Notes: generated by a model not told the origin, from the sequence alone. DNA of 64,000 nt from Medicago truncatula (GCF_003473485.1 NC_053045.1:522501-586500); one strand, 5' to 3'. Shown: positions 33,729-45,999, counted from the stretch's first letter. Translations and numbers: made by a program.

Positions 33729-33900
33729 GGAGAAAACTTAGGTACAATTCCTTAGGTGCTTTTTGTATGGTTCTTAACTAAATTCACCATCATTTCCTCA
33801 AATCCATAATTTTCTCAAAGTTTGTTATATCCAAAAAATATGTATTTTTAGTTAAGAACCATACGAAAAGCACCTAAGGAATTGTACCTAAGTTTTCTCC
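33729..33900. mobile_element. MITE with 51-bp terminal inverted repeats
   Basis: The first 51 bases (ggagaaaacttaggtacaat...) are mirrored at the end (...attgtacctaagttttctcc) with very few mismatches; the total is 172 bp. There is no coding capacity. It lies about 500 bases downstream of the PNPOx-like stop codon. The target-site duplication is unclear. Confidence 0.85.
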
Positions 33901-34323
33901 ACTAAAACTGATAACTAAATGTGCAAACTAAGATGAATGCCACAATGTTCGGTTTCTTTGGAGTGTTACCAAATAACTCCATATCATGTGTTTGGCAACG
34001 GTGTGTAGTGTCCGTTATATGGCAATTACTGCTATTCTGAACTTGCCAACATACTTGCCAATTCGGCAATTATTCTGAACTTGCCAACAAACACCTACTT
34101 GCCATTTCGGCAATTCCAGATATTAGAGTATAGTGGCAACACTAAGAGTATTACAGGGATAACACAGTAGAATTACTGCCATTCCGAACTTTTTCAAACA
34201 TAGTAAAACAATCAGTGTATATGTGTGTGTCTATATATACATTATCTTCGTTTGCATACTTCTAAATCCAATAGCACTAGATGCTACTTATGTTTATCGA
34301 AGTATATCATGAACCCATTCATT
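33901..34323. other. Intergenic DNA with short local repeats
   Basis: Between 34035 and 34110 gaacttgccaac and aattcggcaatt-type phrases recur. No gene is seen. Confidence 0.5.
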
Positions 34324-34656
34324 TCATTCAGAACTGCCCAATGTGTCCAACCATTGACAAGCAGTCTTACCCTTATATGTCTTCAACCAACCTACAAATC
34401 TCACTAACTGAGCAAGCTTACACGTCTCTGGGGATATCCAAAACTTGCCATCATCAGAACCTAGCTCCAACACTTGAACCAACTCGTCAGCCTCTTCGAT
34501 ACAAGTTAGAACCTGCATATGTTTCATAAACTGGTTTGTCGTAAAACCAGCTCTGTTGATGTTGTCGGCGGTGTAAATCTCGGCACAAAATTGTCTACGA
34601 ACCAAAAAGGCCATAGCGTCGTCAATCTTCCTCTGTTGCTCTTCAAAATCAGCCAT
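34324..34656 (-). CDS. Small uncharacterised ORF (110 aa)
   Basis: The likely start is MADFEEQQRKIDDAMAFLV at 34656; an upstream in-frame ATG at 34785 would add 43 residues of hydrophobic, unlikely sequence. The product is soluble, slightly acidic and helix-rich, and ends ACQWLDTLGSSE. I recognise no domain. A TATA-like tttaaataat lies about 95 bases upstream of the chosen start. It could be a small legume-specific gene or the remnant of a larger gene. No introns are evident. Confidence 0.45.
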   Translation of the reverse strand: MADFEEQQRKIDDAMAFLVRRQFCAEIYTADNINRAGFTTNQFMKHMQVLTCIEEADELVQVLELGSDDGKFWISPETCKLAQLVRFVGWLKTYKGKTACQWLDTLGSSE

Positions 34657-35207
34657 AATAAGCAGTGAGGCACGTTTCTCTTCAAAATGGGAAGAAAGGA
34701 AGAGAGGTTGTGACAATGTGATGGTAGAAAACAGCGAAGGCTCAAAGCAATTTAAATAATGTACTACTATTAGTGTGAGTTTCATACGAGTATTGCTCGC
34801 AAATTGTTACATGAGTAAATGACACTAAATTTCTTTAAAATATTCAACTCATTATTTATCCTTGAAAGGAAGCATGGATGACAATTTTCATGACATTTGT
34901 TGTTCTAAATTAGAAAAATCTTAGGATTATAGTCCTATTATGATCTTATTTTGTCAATCAACAAATGATGCCAGTTGTGATAATTGTTGCTTAGGATTAA
35001 TTATTGTTTTGAACCATGTACCATAATTGTACATTTTGTCAATTTAGGCATGTATGAAATACTAATATTAAGATCAAAATCATAACCAACTTTCTATCTT
35101 AGTTGCACGAACATCACTAATCTTATTTAAGGTTGTAAATAATGATTGTGTGAGTGTAGTATAATTATTATTACGATATTTGCCTACATAATGATATTGG
35201 AATATTA
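34657..35207. other. Intergenic DNA
   Basis: No gene, RNA or repeat is recognised. Confidence 0.5.
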
Positions 35208-36346
35208 TTAAATAATAAAATATTCCAACATTAGTACCACACGTGAAAGCTCACGACAATTCTTTGAGGTCACATAAAGCTTTTCATCATCAATGTTTGT
35301 ATATGACAAGTTCAACACCTCTAGCTTGGGGACTTCAAAGTTCATTCCAAGTAGATTCACTCTTGAAGAGGTTAAGTTCAAATCTCTGATCTTACATCTC
35401 TTCAAAACTTGATAAATACCTTCTTTAGATATGTTATAACAATAGCTCAAGTCCAGCATATGTAAATTGGGGAAAATGGATGCAAACATTATAATGCTTT
35501 CATCTCTCAACCATTGACTCATACCCAAATTTAGAGACTTTATAATGCTTTCATCTCTCAACCATTGACTCATACCCAAATTTAGAGACTTTAACTGAGG
35601 CCGTACAACAAAATCCTTCAAAGAATTAGAATGTTGTACACTCATCTTCCCAATATCAGTCTCGGTTATGCCATTACCGTCAGACACAATGGCCTCCTCG
35701 AGAAGCTTACAATTTTTGAACAAGTGGAAAAGCGATTGGTCGTTGATGTAGTCATGAGTAGAAAGATTAACCTTGCGGAGTTTGAAAAGTGATAATGAAA
35801 GAGTCTCCACACCATGGAGAAAGCTACTGTAACAGCCGTCGCAAGATAAGGGGTTACTTAGGTCGAGAGAAGTCAAAGTAGTCTTTTTGGAGAAGGCTCG
35901 TAACCCATTTGCGGGAATGGTGTGTTGGTTAGAGAGATTGAGTGATGTGAGTTTGAAGGGAAAATATATTTGGCAGAGAAGCCTATTGAGGTCACCGTTG
36001 TAGCTTGTAAGGTCAAGGGAGGTGAGGTTGGTGAATCTACGGAAGAGGCGAGGGAGGAGAAAGCTTGTTGGTTCACAGACCGTGAAAGATAATAGAAGAA
36101 GATTGGTGATGGAAAGGAATTGCTTGGAGACCTTGGAGAGACATTTGAAGCTAATGTAGATTGGCGATGGAAAGTAGCTACGGTTGGACTCCCTGTTGTG
36201 TTGTCCTTGTCGATGACGAATTTGAAGACAGATTCCCAACACTCGTCGGGTAAATAGAAGTTTGGTGCAGCAGCCGTTGTTGATTTTGTGGAAGAAAGCA
36301 ATCCTTGTTCCGAAGATTTGAGAGAGTTCCTTTTCAGTCTTTTCAT
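35208..36346 (-). pseudogene. F-box/LRR gene copy, frameshifted and C-terminally shortened
   Basis: The first frame, from 36346, has the F-box start NFYLPDECWESVFKFVIDKD. At about 36165-36190 the frame changes and SKVSKQFLSITNLLLLS continues in the other frame down to 35208. RNI-type leucine-rich repeats follow (LTSLDLTSYNGDL, LKSLNLGMSQWLRDESI, LHMLDLSYCYNISKEGIYQV). Relative to the full-length paralog at 49785-51545 the middle is shorter and the last ~70 residues (from LLELLLEECF on) are replaced by a short unrelated tail. F-box/LRR proteins choose targets for SCF ubiquitin ligases. Another reading is a second start with no F-box, but the F-box remnant argues for a broken gene. Confidence 0.8.
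35489..35590 (-). repeat. 51-bp exact tandem duplication in an LRR
   Basis: 35489-35539 and 35540-35590 are identical. The unit encodes 17 residues, SLNLGMSQWLRDESIIK-like, about two thirds of one leucine-rich repeat, so the frame is kept. Identity implies a recent event. Confidence 0.9.
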
Positions 36347-37844
36347 ATTTTGATTGTTGCTGTCAGCATAGATATTTATATTCCAAAGTTTCCTAGAAAA
36401 AGGAAAAAGAATCTATATGCTTTTTCCAAAGTTTTCTCAAAGTTTTTTCTAGTTTCATTTTAAAACAGACGTCAGAAACAAATTAAGTAAATTTTTGTAG
36501 TTAGTTTTTTTAATTTTATCCTCGTTTGAATTTACCAAATAGATTCCTTTTTATCTTTTACACACACTCGCATAACAAACAACTTAATAACCTATATATA
36601 CTGTTGCTCTCTCCAATAAACAAAAATTATGGTTACTTATAGTACCCTCTTTTTAGCTGATGTTTTGACTGAGTAATGTTTGAACCTTCAGTCTGAGTAT
36701 TGTCTGCAGGCTCATTAGCATCATAAGTAATTCTGACCAATTTTGGATCAAAGAGGAAGAGAAAGGAACAGACGAAGGAGAACGAAGAAGAGAAGAGGCA
36801 AGAAGAAGAAACAGAGAATTCGATCTGGTTGAAGAGGATAAGAGAATAATTTGCTTGTTTTTTGATTGGGAGCAGCTTCCAATTTTTTATGCAGCAGATT
36901 CAATTCCAATTTTAAGTTTCAGTTCCTATTTTTGTTGATCAAATTAAAGAACAAAAAGGGTTCTGTTCGTGTGGTTTGTGTTATATGGTGGAATTTTGGG
37001 GTTTGATATTGGGTTCAAATTCAAGCTGATGATGATGATGATGCTATTAGTTTATGTTAATGTTGTTTTTTTAGAGAGAGAGGATGAAGAATGTGTTGCT
37101 GTTGCTGGAATCAGGAAGAAATCCAGATTTTTCTTTTTCATGAATTACGGGATTTTTTTAATTAATTTATTTAATAAAAAAAATGAATTAAGGATTTTTT
37201 TATTTTGTTTTTTAAATAAATAAAATGTTTTTTAAAATAGTTAATTAAAAAAACAATTTTATGTAATTTTAAAATTTTCAGTTTTTTTAATTATAAATGA
37301 CGTGGACATTTATTTACACATGTGGCGTCGAAAAAGAAAAAAGAAGAAGAAAAAGAAAAAGTCATATCACTACTACCGTGCTACGAAGGAGATTCTGCTG
37401 ACTCAATGGGGTCGGGGCCAATCCCGAAGAATCTTCATTTTTCAAGAATAGAATCTAATTTTTTTTTACAGAGGCTAAAACCAAAAGTGCACCATGTTAA
37501 AAATGCAAAAAACACTATTAATATTTTTTTTTTCCATAGGCTCTATCTCTCCCATAATAACAATTGTCAAAAATTTACAAAATTTTCTTTTTTTTATAAT
37601 TGTAACACAAAATAAAGTTTATTTCAACTCCATGTTAATCAAAAGTTAATAGATAGGTGTGTCACTCACCCGTCACTCCACCAATGAAAAACCAAGTTAT
37701 TATGGTCAAGCTCAAGACTTGTTAACTTATATTAGTAACAAGCAAATAACATAGAATTCATGAAGTTGCATTTAAAAACATAACACTTTTACCCTAAAAT
37801 TTTATTAGGAAAATGTAAAACTCCACAAAACCAACGCATAAATC
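36347..37844. other. Intergenic DNA, no gene recognised
   Basis: It contains a purine-rich stretch (about 36750-36830), a (gat)n run near 37027-37043 and A/T-rich low-complexity DNA. Short open frames at 36969-37223 and 37322-37615 have biased composition and no homology I can recognise. Confidence 0.5.
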
Positions 37845-37974
37845 ATTTTTTTGATAGGTAGCCTAATGGTTAGAATTCACCTTATAAGGTGAATAAGTGG
37901 GGGTGTCCGGGATTCAAACCCCGACCCCTGCATATAATGATGCATTGTCCTACCAATTGAGCTATGCTCACGGG
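37845..37974 (-). mobile_element. tRNA-derived SINE, copy 1
   Basis: On the minus strand it starts CCCGTGAGCATAGCTCAATT (A box TAGCTCAATTGG), has a B box GGGTTTGAATCCC, and ends in an A-run. It is flanked by an 18-bp target duplication with one mismatch, aaaaccaacgcataaatc (37827-37844) and aaaaccaacacataaatc (37975-37992). The body contains the hairpin ttcaccttataaggtgaa. Confidence 0.88.
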
Positions 37975-37992
37975 AAAACCAACACATAAATC

Positions 37993-39436
37993 TACTAATT
38001 TGTTAAACAACATACGGAAATCTGATTATTTAACAATTCATTAAAAAGAGGGTTTTGTTCTTCATAGGCAAGAGATACCGGAAGAAGATGGAAAAACTAA
38101 GTTTTAAATTTGAATTTTTGTCTTCTCGTTTTCTAGATTTGGTCCTTCTGATTATTTTGGTTTTCTTGGTTATAGTCGCTTTACGATTTTTTTTTTTTTT
38201 CGGTTTTCGTCCCTCTAACCGTGTGACTCATCATCCACTTTGCCAAATCAACCTCAATTGCCACGTCATTCACTATCCGTCATCCGCCGTTTTACACATA
38301 GATTTTTGTAACAGAACATGATGGTAAAGACTAAAACCAAGAGGTTCACAACTTACAGAGTTTGTTTGAGAACAAACAAAAGATATAAGGGAGAAAACAA
38401 AAAACACGCGAACTTACGGTGACCAACTACGTATTTAAGCCTATTTTAAACTATCTAAATTGTTGAATATTTTTGCTTAAGAGATTTGAGCTCCTTAATT
38501 AGGAAATGGTTCTTACATATAGATAAAATTCAGTTGGAGTGGAGGAACTCATATTGTATGCCCATCCGATTTCCCACGAAGATTAGTCATCGTTAAATAG
38601 TGGTAGAAACTTTATAACTATAATTGTTGAGAACTCGATCTCAAATCACACGGAAATTTAGATGTGTGGAGGAAATAACAACATTAACTTACAACCAAAC
38701 AACCTCAAAACAAATCTAGCAACTATGTGTAAAGCAAATCCACGAGCGAAGATAAGAGAATATAAGAACAACACACCAATATTTGTTTATCTAATTCGGT
38801 CTAAAATGACATGTCTAAAAAATATGTCTCGCGTTCATGAAAAACGTCTTGCATTTTCCAAAGCAAAATAATTTGAAATTGCTTCTTTGAAAACACCTCG
38901 TGTTTTCCACAAACTTATTCGAGATTTCACAACTTCAAAACTTGAATTGATGAGATTTTAAGGCCTACACAACATAACACTACATTATATATTAAAAGGC
39001 TAAATTACATATTTAGTCCATTAATTAATTTTTTGTTTCATTTTGGTCCCTTAATTCCTAATCCTTACATTTTTGGTCGCTTAACCCCACCAACTTGGTC
39101 CCTTAATTAATTTTTTGTTTTTTTAGCTACATCATTCATTTCCTACTTTAAATCTTTGGGACAAGAATAGCAATTAAAGGCTCATATTTTTCCATCTCAT
39201 CTATTATCACTTTCCTTAATTTCTACCAGATACATTTTGTACTAATATTTTGGCATATATACCTATCAAATGTGATTCTCTTTTATTTAAGGTAATGTAA
39301 AGATGCAGCTAGCTTATAAGCTTATCCTTGCAATATCCAAAAAAAAAAAAAAAAACAGTTTAATATTTCCTTACTCAGTATTATGCCTGTAAACTTATCC
39401 TTCCTACATCATTCATTTTCTTTCTATTCTCTTTCA
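37993..39436. other. Intergenic DNA 3' of the PUX7-like gene
   Basis: It holds legume-type dispersed repeat phrases (tttggtccctt, ggtcccttaattaattttttg twice at 39020-39110, and ttttcgtccctc near 38205). I looked on the minus strand for the missing UBX-domain exons and found none. Confidence 0.5.
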
Positions 39437-42400
39437 TCATATCACGAGTTTCTCAAACTCCATTACTGTTGTTTCTTGCAAGTTGCTAGCAACATTTTCA
39501 TATTTATTATCTCCTCCAGCAATTTCACTTGATTCTTTCACGCTTTTAAATGAAGCTTCCAGCGCTCTTTGAACTTCCTCATCTCCCACTTCACTCGCAT
39601 CTGAATCTACAGTAGTTGTAACATCAACAAAGATATTTACGTTGACTAAAACATGTCAAAGACAATTTTACCATCAGTAATAGGCATAAGATTCTGGCAG
39701 AAAATATTTTCATTACAAAGCCAAATGAAGGATTAAGGTAGGTGGGCAAGGTCCATCAATTAACAAGACAATAAAGAAACCTTCAACACAAGCTGACTTG
39801 TTCAGCAAATAGCGACAAGCAACAAACCTGTCGATTTTGATGGACTGGAATTTCTTCTAGGAAGCTTGTGAGACAAGGTATTGTGGTGATCCGTAGGACC
39901 AGCATCAAGGAATGTTAGCAGACCCTAAACAAAGCACAAGGTTCGTCAAATCAGAAAGAAATGTTAAAAACAACAGAACACAAGATTTAAATGTAAATTA
40001 TGTTTCAGTTTCCCTAAAAAATGTTTCCATCATAGTAGCTATGAAGTCGTATCACATATCACATACTTCTAATAAACTTTGAGGTTCAACCATTCCGTCC
40101 CAGGAGCACATCTTTTTGCCAGTGATGGGATCAATAACAAGCACAGCAGGAATTGAATCCAGTCTGTAATCAGCACAGACATCGTGGCCTTCATATGTAT
40201 CATCAAATACCTGTATAAAAACAACAAACAAATAAAAAATAAAATTGACAAAAGCAAATTGCATACAAGAGAATAGTATACAATAAATGTTATGTTAAAT
40301 ATTAGAAACAAAATCTGGTTCAAATATCACAATATAGCCCAAATGAATGTCACAGCTACTCTCACTTTAAGCATTTAAAATACCAACAAATTAGAGTGAT
40401 TGTACAAACTATAGAGTACCGGAGCAATGTTTATGCAAGTCCAAATCATCAAGACCCGACCTTCCCTTCCTAAACCTAAAAACACACAATAACGACCAAA
40501 CAACTTAGAAATCATACATAACCACCTCAGGCCTTTGACTATGCCCAACAGAACTTAGAAAAAGTTTACCTATGGGCGAATAAAATAACTTAGAAAAAAT
40601 TGGTCCCAATTATCGAGGTTCCTAGATTGGAGAGCTTATAAACCATTGGATCCAATATACTAGCAATCTAAGGATTACTCCCTAGATCAAGTCCCAACTA
40701 CATAATACCACACCATGATTCTATAACCAGTGAAGTAAGCTAACACGATATGACTCCAACATTTATATCAGCAAAACAACTATTCCCAACTTAACCATAC
40801 GAATGAATCTGCGGTTTAGTATCTAAGAGTAGGATTGCAATCTGCAAACTCTACACAGAAGTTTAACAAGTCCTCGAGAATTGAAAATCTAGGGCATTCG
40901 TAGTTCGAGTATGTTTAGGGATTGGGCGCCTTGGGTGCCTTGATATTTTGATTTTCATCTGTTGTTTGTTTTTAGTTTTTATTTTAAGGAGTATCCATAT
41001 TAGATTCTTAATTAGTCTCAACTCTCAAGTGGTTAGGAAATGACATAAGATACCTACAATTCAAAAGTTAGTCTCAACTCTTAAGTGATTAGGATATGAC
41101 ATAAGATACCTACCATTCAAAAGAAAACTACAAAAGTAAAAATAAATTGACCACCAAAATTCAGGGGAGTAGATTAACAAACTAACCTGCCAGAATATGA
41201 AGTTTGTACTAATGATCTGAGAAACAGCATCATTTGCCCATGTATCCCGATTAAGCTTTACAAAGAAAAAAATTGTCGGCTCTAGTGATAATGCTGAAAC
41301 AAATAATCAAGAAAATTGAAAAATGGAGCAACAAGAATAAAATACCATGTGTGAGCTGAATTCCCTGGTAGATTGTATGTTCACCAACAACCACTTGTCC
41401 TGCATAGAAGCAGCACTTTTTGCCTGCACTCAAACATGAAACCTTGGTCACAATAGCATAACAGTTACATGTTTCACCATTTCACAACGTATGTGTACTA
41501 TCACCCATCTAAAGTGAACCCTACCACATAGTATATGCAAGAAAATTCTACAAGACTACTATTAGATATGAGTTTTTGTGCTATTGTTTTTAAATGCACG
41601 TATAAATGTTTGTAATACTGCATTTGCGAAGCTAATTAGCTTGCTCATGCAGACGCTTCTAGGGTTCTTCTATATTCTATTAGTGGTTACTTCAAGTCGT
41701 TGGTCTATGTCTCGTACATTCAATCCAATCACTTCACAATTTTTTCACAACACATTTCATATACTCACATATCTGATTACTATTCTCAAACTACTAGATA
41801 AGGCTTCTTATAATTTTGTACAGCTACTTTTGTTCAATGGCAAAGTTACCGCTCCTGGATGGCAGCATAAAACAACCAAATCCAAATAGCAGATAGCAAG
41901 AACAAGATAAATAATTTATACTTCATAGTAGATACACATTAATGCTAAGAAAATTAAAACCAAATAGATAGAAAAGGAATACTAAGAAAATTCATAAAAA
42001 AGAATGAAAAAAAGAAGGGAAAAAAAAAACTTAAATTATTGAAAAAAGATGGTACAGAAAAGGAATTATCTAAAAAAGCATAAATTATACAAAAACAGAA
42101 GAAGGAAAAAATATCAAAGAAGCTTCACCCAATGGTGGTGGCCGTCACATGGTGGGGGTCATTGTGGGATGGTAATTTTCGGAGGTGAAGTTTGTCAGAG
42201 GACACGCTGATAAGATTGACAAGAGGAGTGGAGAGGCAACCAAAAACAGTAAAATGTAAAACAGTAGGAACATAACAGTAGTAACTAAAGAGCCATTGTG
42301 CATGCGTTCGGGAGGGGATGCGACGAACCCATGTTTCCTTTCTTTTTTGGGTACTCCCCCCATGGCCGCCACCTTCATTGCGGCCATAGAGAGAAAACAG

Positions 42401-44643
42401 ATACACTGCTGCCATTTTATGGCAGTCTGTCTAATTTCCACTAATGACATCTGCCATTGCCGATTTTCGACATTATACGTAAAAGAGAGGGGGGAAATGG
42501 TGTCTTTTCCCCAGAAAAAATAGCAGCCACTGCCATAAATTGATGCAGTCAGAATGTAATGGCTTCATTAAAATGTGACACAATACCCTGCACATCACAG
42601 GAAGGACATGAGACATAGGCAAACATTGAGATTGATAACCATTAATCAAGATTCAAGAGTGCTATGGTATGTTCGGAAATTTGGGCTTATAGGTCGTTTT
42701 GTTGAGTGAGAAGAAAACTAATGGAGGCTTTGGCAAGAAAAGCAAAAAATTAAAGATGGTTAAATTCAAAGTCATACAGCAATAACAGATGTATATTTTC
42801 CTGAATATCCTTTAAAAAACTCATCATGAAAGTTGTAATACAGTTTTACACATGGAAGACAGAGTTTGGTTGTGCCTTCCCTGGTTAAGTCTCGGCAGTC
42901 AACATCATAATTCATAGACTAAGCCTACTTTCTGAATCGATAGTAATAATTAAGAAGTCAAGGGAGACAACTGCAATAGGTCCTTGTCAAGGAGGACGTG
43001 TTCATGAGGGTTAATTTTGGATAGGGGTACAACTGCAATAGGTCTTTGTCAAGGACTTCTTGTCCTTCCACATAGTATGCTGATTACTGGCTAGCATCTA
43101 CTCATTTCATGATCATTATGCTAAAATGGATTTATGTGTAGTGCATTCTAAAATACAAAAGATGTAGTTGTAAGCCACTAGGCCTTGAGGGAGGTTTGAT
43201 TAGCTTATAAAGTAAAAAAGATAAGTCAAATATCTGGAAAGTTGGGAAACAGGGAGAGGGTTTGAGTGATAAAACGTTTACGTATAGAAAGTATTAAAAT
43301 TTTAAAATACAATCAAGCTTAAGTTAAAAAAAAGTTAAAATCCAGCTTGAGTTTGAGCTGGGTTTTACAGGCTCAATCTTGAAGTCAAATCAAATAAAGA
43401 AAATGTAAATTGAACTTGTCTTAGCTAAATTCCAATACCACCACCGCTAACACAAATCAAGCAATCCAAACTAAGAAGTATATATACCTTATAGAAAGAG
43501 CCATCGAACAATAGATGAAAAGGGGGGCGATAGAGAGAAGCAAGATTGTCCTGCCGAGAACTCTCTGCTGTAGAGGTGGTGGCACCTAGCTCTGTTTCCC
43601 AAACCCTCGTTGGTTCCTGTACAATATAAGGTAAGGAGTTTCGTTTTTCTGGTGAGATATGTCCAAGCCTTGATCCTCTGCACAAAGATGAAAAACACAA
43701 TTTCAATAACTAATTTATCTGTTGATGGAATGTAATAAAAGACAAGGTGTATTGACTTAAAATGCTGAATGAACACATACAAACATGTGCGTGCAGGGAA
43801 GAATAATTACTTATTATTACCTATTTCACTATCATATGTAATCGGAAGAATAAATATCTACATCAACACACAACTATGTAACTCCAACACTTGTGATGGA
43901 AGGTGTGTCCGGTGTCTGACATGTGTCCATGTCCGACATCGACACATGTGATTATGTTCAATTAATTGTTTTTTGTTTAAATTTTGTTGACTTATCTGTG
44001 TTGTATCTGGTGATATGGATGTGTCTGTATCAATGTTTCATAGACGCACAGTGAAAATCAACTGGAGTTAAACTCAATTGATATCATAATTAAAACCTAA
44101 TGATTTGCATTTGCATCATGACGTTCAATAAAGAATGACAAAAGAAACCATTTATGCGTGCATCTCCATAGTCAATGTGTCAGTGTCCTATGTTTATTAA
44201 TTAGCAGTCGATGTGCCGGTGTCTGTGTCAGGTGTTTATGTCGGAGACCAGGCTTCATAGCGTTTTTTACACATGCATCTTTAATCTGTAATGTATTAGA
44301 CTAAAATCCTAGAGATTTGAAGGTAAAGAAAGAAATAGGATTGCATAATAATTAAGGAAAATATACCGATCTGAAAGGAGGATTGCTTGATCATCATAAT
44401 CTCCAGAGAGGTAGCAGTGAAGAGCTTCCTCAAGATCCCAATTTGAAGCCTATTAAATTAATTATTTACAGATAATAACAATAACTCAAAATCAAAGAAT
44501 GAACAATAAAAATGAAATAACGAATCAAAAGCAAAAATGAAGAAGAATACCTGAAGGAAGTGTATAGCAGTGTCATCGTTTTGGGGTCTAGCGGTATTGA
44601 GGAAGATTGATATCAAGGTTTCTTCTTTATCAGAAAACTCCAT
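39437..44643 (-). CDS. PUX7-like UBA-UAS-UIM protein lacking UBX (about 320 aa, 8 exons)
   Basis: Exons on the minus strand: 44551-44643, 44367-44449, 43488-43677, 41346-41423, 41187-41255, 40067-40210, 39828-39924, 39437-39645; borders are GT/AG and the frame is continuous. Residues 1-60 are a UBA-like ubiquitin-binding domain (QASNWDLEEALHCYLSGD). Residues about 100-235 are a thioredoxin-like UAS domain (DKWLLVNIQSTREFSSHMLN, FIFWQVFDDTYEGHDVCADY, SIPAVLVIDPITGKKM). Residues about 273-287 are a ubiquitin-interacting motif, DEEVQRALEASFKSV. Arabidopsis PUX7 then has a UBX domain that docks on the CDC48/p97 ATPase; here a stop follows about 30 residues later. The gene may be truncated, or a further exon may be used from a GTAATG donor near the end. 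Confidence 0.85.
41012..41123. repeat. 56-bp tandem duplication in an intron of the PUX7-like gene
   Basis: 41012-41067 and 41068-41123 differ at a few bases (tctcaagtggttagg versus tcttaagtgattagg). It lies in the intron between exons 5 and 6. Confidence 0.75.
43885..44260. repeat. Repeat rich in gtgtcc/gtgtcg phrases, intronic
   Basis: The phrases tgtgtccggtgtctgacatg, catgtccgacatcgacacat and gtcgatgtgccggtgtctgt recur on both sides of about 44000-44150. It looks like a dispersed repeat inserted in intron 2 of the PUX7-like gene. Confidence 0.45.
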
Positions 44644-44819
44644 TCAAATCAATATATTCGATTGATTTCGGAATTAGGGTTTTATGCTTGTTTTCTGAAG
44701 AAATCTTGGAGAACAAGTATGAAAAAGGAAAGAAAAATATTTGATTTTTGATAACTTGCAAATTTGGTGGATGTATAGAAGCTGAAAAGTGTAGGTGTAA
44801 AACTAAGAAAATCAAGAAA

Positions 44820-44976
44820 CGTCGTTGAACTTCATTGTTTCCACATTTGGTGAAACGTGTAGTAGCATTGGAGAAAAGAAAGAGATGAACAAGCTGAAAA
44901 AGGCAATGAAAGGGACATGGTCCATTTTTCATCATATTTTGGATAAATATAGTTTGGATTTTTAGATATTTTAACA
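44820..44976 (-). promoter_or_regulatory. 5' flank of the PUX7-like gene, shared with 19770-19948
   Basis: The region lies 180-335 bases upstream of the start codon and is similar in inverted orientation to a segment 25 kb away. It contains a pyrimidine-rich stretch and tatatttatcc. Whether it holds promoter elements is not shown by sequence alone. Confidence 0.45.
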
Positions 44977-45844
44977 AGAAGAAATTAATAAAATGGTAAA
45001 TGTAACCAACATAAAAATAAATAAAAAATAATTTTTTTTTATGGGTTAAATATGTTTATCCCTATAAATATTTCAATTTTTTTAAATTTTTCTTTGATTT
45101 CTGGTCCCTAACAAATTTTGTATCATCATTTTTAGTCGTTTATTTTAAGTCAACTCAATTTTAAGAGTTTTAAAAATAAAACTAAAGTCTTTTCATGTCT
45201 AATAGTAGTGCACACCACCCAAAGTATACAAAGCCACACTACACTACCTCTAATTAGGGTTGGACAAAAGGTTGAGTTCAGACGGATGCGGGTCAGAAAA
45301 ATCAATCCAAAGCAACCCATGGATGACATATACTGGCCCAATTTTGTCCAATTAGAATTTTCGGACTGGACTGCCACGGGTTAAACGGTTGGTTAAGAAT
45401 TTTGCTCATTACCCAACATATTTTGCTCTTCTCAACTGAAATTCCAAAAATACCCTTGCGTAAGATAACTCATACTAGTGTTAAATCTGCGTAACTTAAC
45501 TCATGTAGAGACTCACAGAAATTAACATGTCGCAAAGATTAACACTACGTGAGTTAACTCACACAGGAGTATTATGAAAATTTCAGTTGAGAACGAGCAA
45601 AATCAGTTGGGGAAAGAGCAGAATTCATTTGTTAAATGGAGATTGGCCGATTTTTTTTTATAACGCTGTGATATTTCTAGCCCAATTGTTTTGTTTTTGT
45701 TTTTTTGTAAAATTGGCTCAATAGATTTAGGAGAGCATTTTTTAATTGTATTTATTGTCGTCTTTATGCCAATTTAATTGGTTGACCAAACAAAATGCAT
45801 ATATAATTAGATAATTGTTTTTCCAGAGAATAAAATTGGATCTT
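44977..45844. other. Intergenic DNA
   Basis: No gene is recognised. Dispersed repeat phrases (tggtccctaac) occur near 45100, and taactca/gagttaactcac repeats near 45465-45560. Confidence 0.5.
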
Positions 45845-45999
45845 GTTGACAAGATTGTTTTTTTTTTTTTTTGGGTCAAGTAGCCTAGTGGCTAGAGTTC
45901 ACACATAAATGTGGAGAAGTGGAGTGTCCGAAGTTCGAACCCCAGCCCCTGCATACAATATGCAATATCCCTATCAACTGAGCTAAGCTCACGGAGATT
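45845..45999 (-). mobile_element. tRNA-derived SINE, copy 2
   Basis: On the minus strand the A box is TAGCTCAGTTGGTAGG and the B box GGGTTCGAACTTC, with a long A-run at the 3' end. It is flanked by a 15-bp direct repeat, ataaaattggatctt (45830-45844 and 46000-46014), exact. Thirteen bases (caatcttgtcaac on the minus strand) lie between the A-run and the duplication, an unusual 3' end. Confidence 0.88.

Noticed and set aside
36969-37223. Open frame of 84 codons
   Set aside because: Low-complexity, F/K/M-rich product from A/T-rich DNA with no recognisable domain.
37322-37615. Open frame of 97 codons starting MASKKKKEEEKEK
   Set aside because: Caused by a purine-rich run; the rest is A/T-rich and unconserved.
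37845-37974. Functional tRNA gene
   Set aside because: A and B boxes are present but the molecule has no proper acceptor or anticodon stems, ends in an A-run and has target duplications, so it is a SINE. The same holds for the copies at 45845 and 51969.
42125-42523. Overlapping open frames on both strands in an intron of the PUX7-like gene
   Set aside because: Three overlapping frames in a GC-richer patch, no domain, and lying within an intron; probably repeat DNA.
44630-44977. 115-codon frame upstream of the PUX7-like start
   Set aside because: It overlaps the start in another frame and covers the conserved 5' flank; no protein similarity is recognised.
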